Shown here: positions 14,376-14,486 of the stretch, one piece after another
Numbering within the stretch: the stretch's first letter is position 1
Layout: the number at the start of each line of letters is the position of its first letter
Origin: Thiomicrorhabdus sp.
GTDB taxonomy: Bacteria; Pseudomonadota; Gammaproteobacteria; Thiomicrospirales; Thiomicrospiraceae
Assembly: GCA_021648185.1 (NCBI GenBank)
Contig: JAKITH010000012.1
Span: forward strand, 1-14,486
Length of the DNA stretch: 14,486 nt
Direction: 5' to 3'
Notes under the pieces: model-generated
What the model saw: only the letters and a program-made list of their open reading frames with translations
Databases searched by the model: none
What the model was told of the DNA's origin: nothing
Position numbers and translations under genes: made by a program

Positions 14376-14486
14376 AGTCGTAGGATTCAATAAACCTATA
14401 TGCCCAAATAAAAGTAAGCGTTCAGCAATAAACACCTAAGAGCTTGTCCAAGACAAATGGGTCGTCAGCCACAAATTCAGAAGTAC

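Noticed and set aside
14376..14486. Possible insertion-sequence end near the right edge (short TTGTC/GACAA repeat)
   Set aside because: Five-base arms with no transposase or target duplication in view; nothing can be supported in these 111 bases.

Overview
The window reads as a chromosomal segment from a Gram-negative gammaproteobacterium of moderate to low GC content. The evidence is a complete outer-membrane/LPS inner-core gene set (heptose and Kdo pathways), a lipid A deacylase, a cyclic-di-GMP (PilZ) module and the lptM-lysA pair. The gene mix would fit the Thiomicrospira/Hydrogenovibrio group, but that is a guess from general knowledge and no marker gene here settles it. There is no rRNA, tRNA, CRISPR array or intact mobile element. 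No gap between genes exceeds about 160 bases.

Layout. (1) 1-1609, minus strand: hldE followed by the start of gmhA, coupled by an ATGA overlap; these make ADP-heptose. (2) 1738-4678, plus strand: a PagL-type lipid A 3-O-deacylase, kdsD and waaA, tightly packed; these make and attach Kdo and trim lipid A. Regions 1 and 2 diverge from a 128-bp intergenic space holding a perfect 10-bp inverted repeat. (3) 4677-4767: a large nested palindrome of the GGGGTCAGAG...CTCTGACCCC type fills the space between convergent waaA and the next operon. (4) 4766-7073, minus strand: a histidine kinase and then its OmpR-type response regulator. (5) 7230-8618, plus strand: a PilZ protein with a very large helical insertion, and a small helical protein of unknown function. 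(6) 8696-10846, minus strand: an operon of a carboxylesterase, a HutZ-like split-barrel protein and a second inserted-PilZ paralogue. (7) 10907-12309, plus strand: a 47-residue lipoprotein matching LptM, overlapping lysA by ATGA. (8) 12318-13529, minus strand: a protein with a PcfJ-like C-terminal part. (9) 13683-14375, plus strand: a six-helix membrane protein of unknown function.

Functionally, regions 1, 2 and the lptM gene all concern the outer leaflet of the outer membrane: ADP-heptose, Kdo, lipid A remodelling and maturation of the LPS translocon. Regions 5 and 6 suggest second-messenger signalling through two related and unusual PilZ proteins, one with both c-di-GMP motifs intact and one with a degraded second motif. 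The most noteworthy observations are the split-PilZ paralogue pair, the long G/C homopolymer runs confined to LPS genes, the Glu-to-Asp change at the expected PagL catalytic position, and the nested palindrome whose 13-base arm recurs inside the kinase gene.
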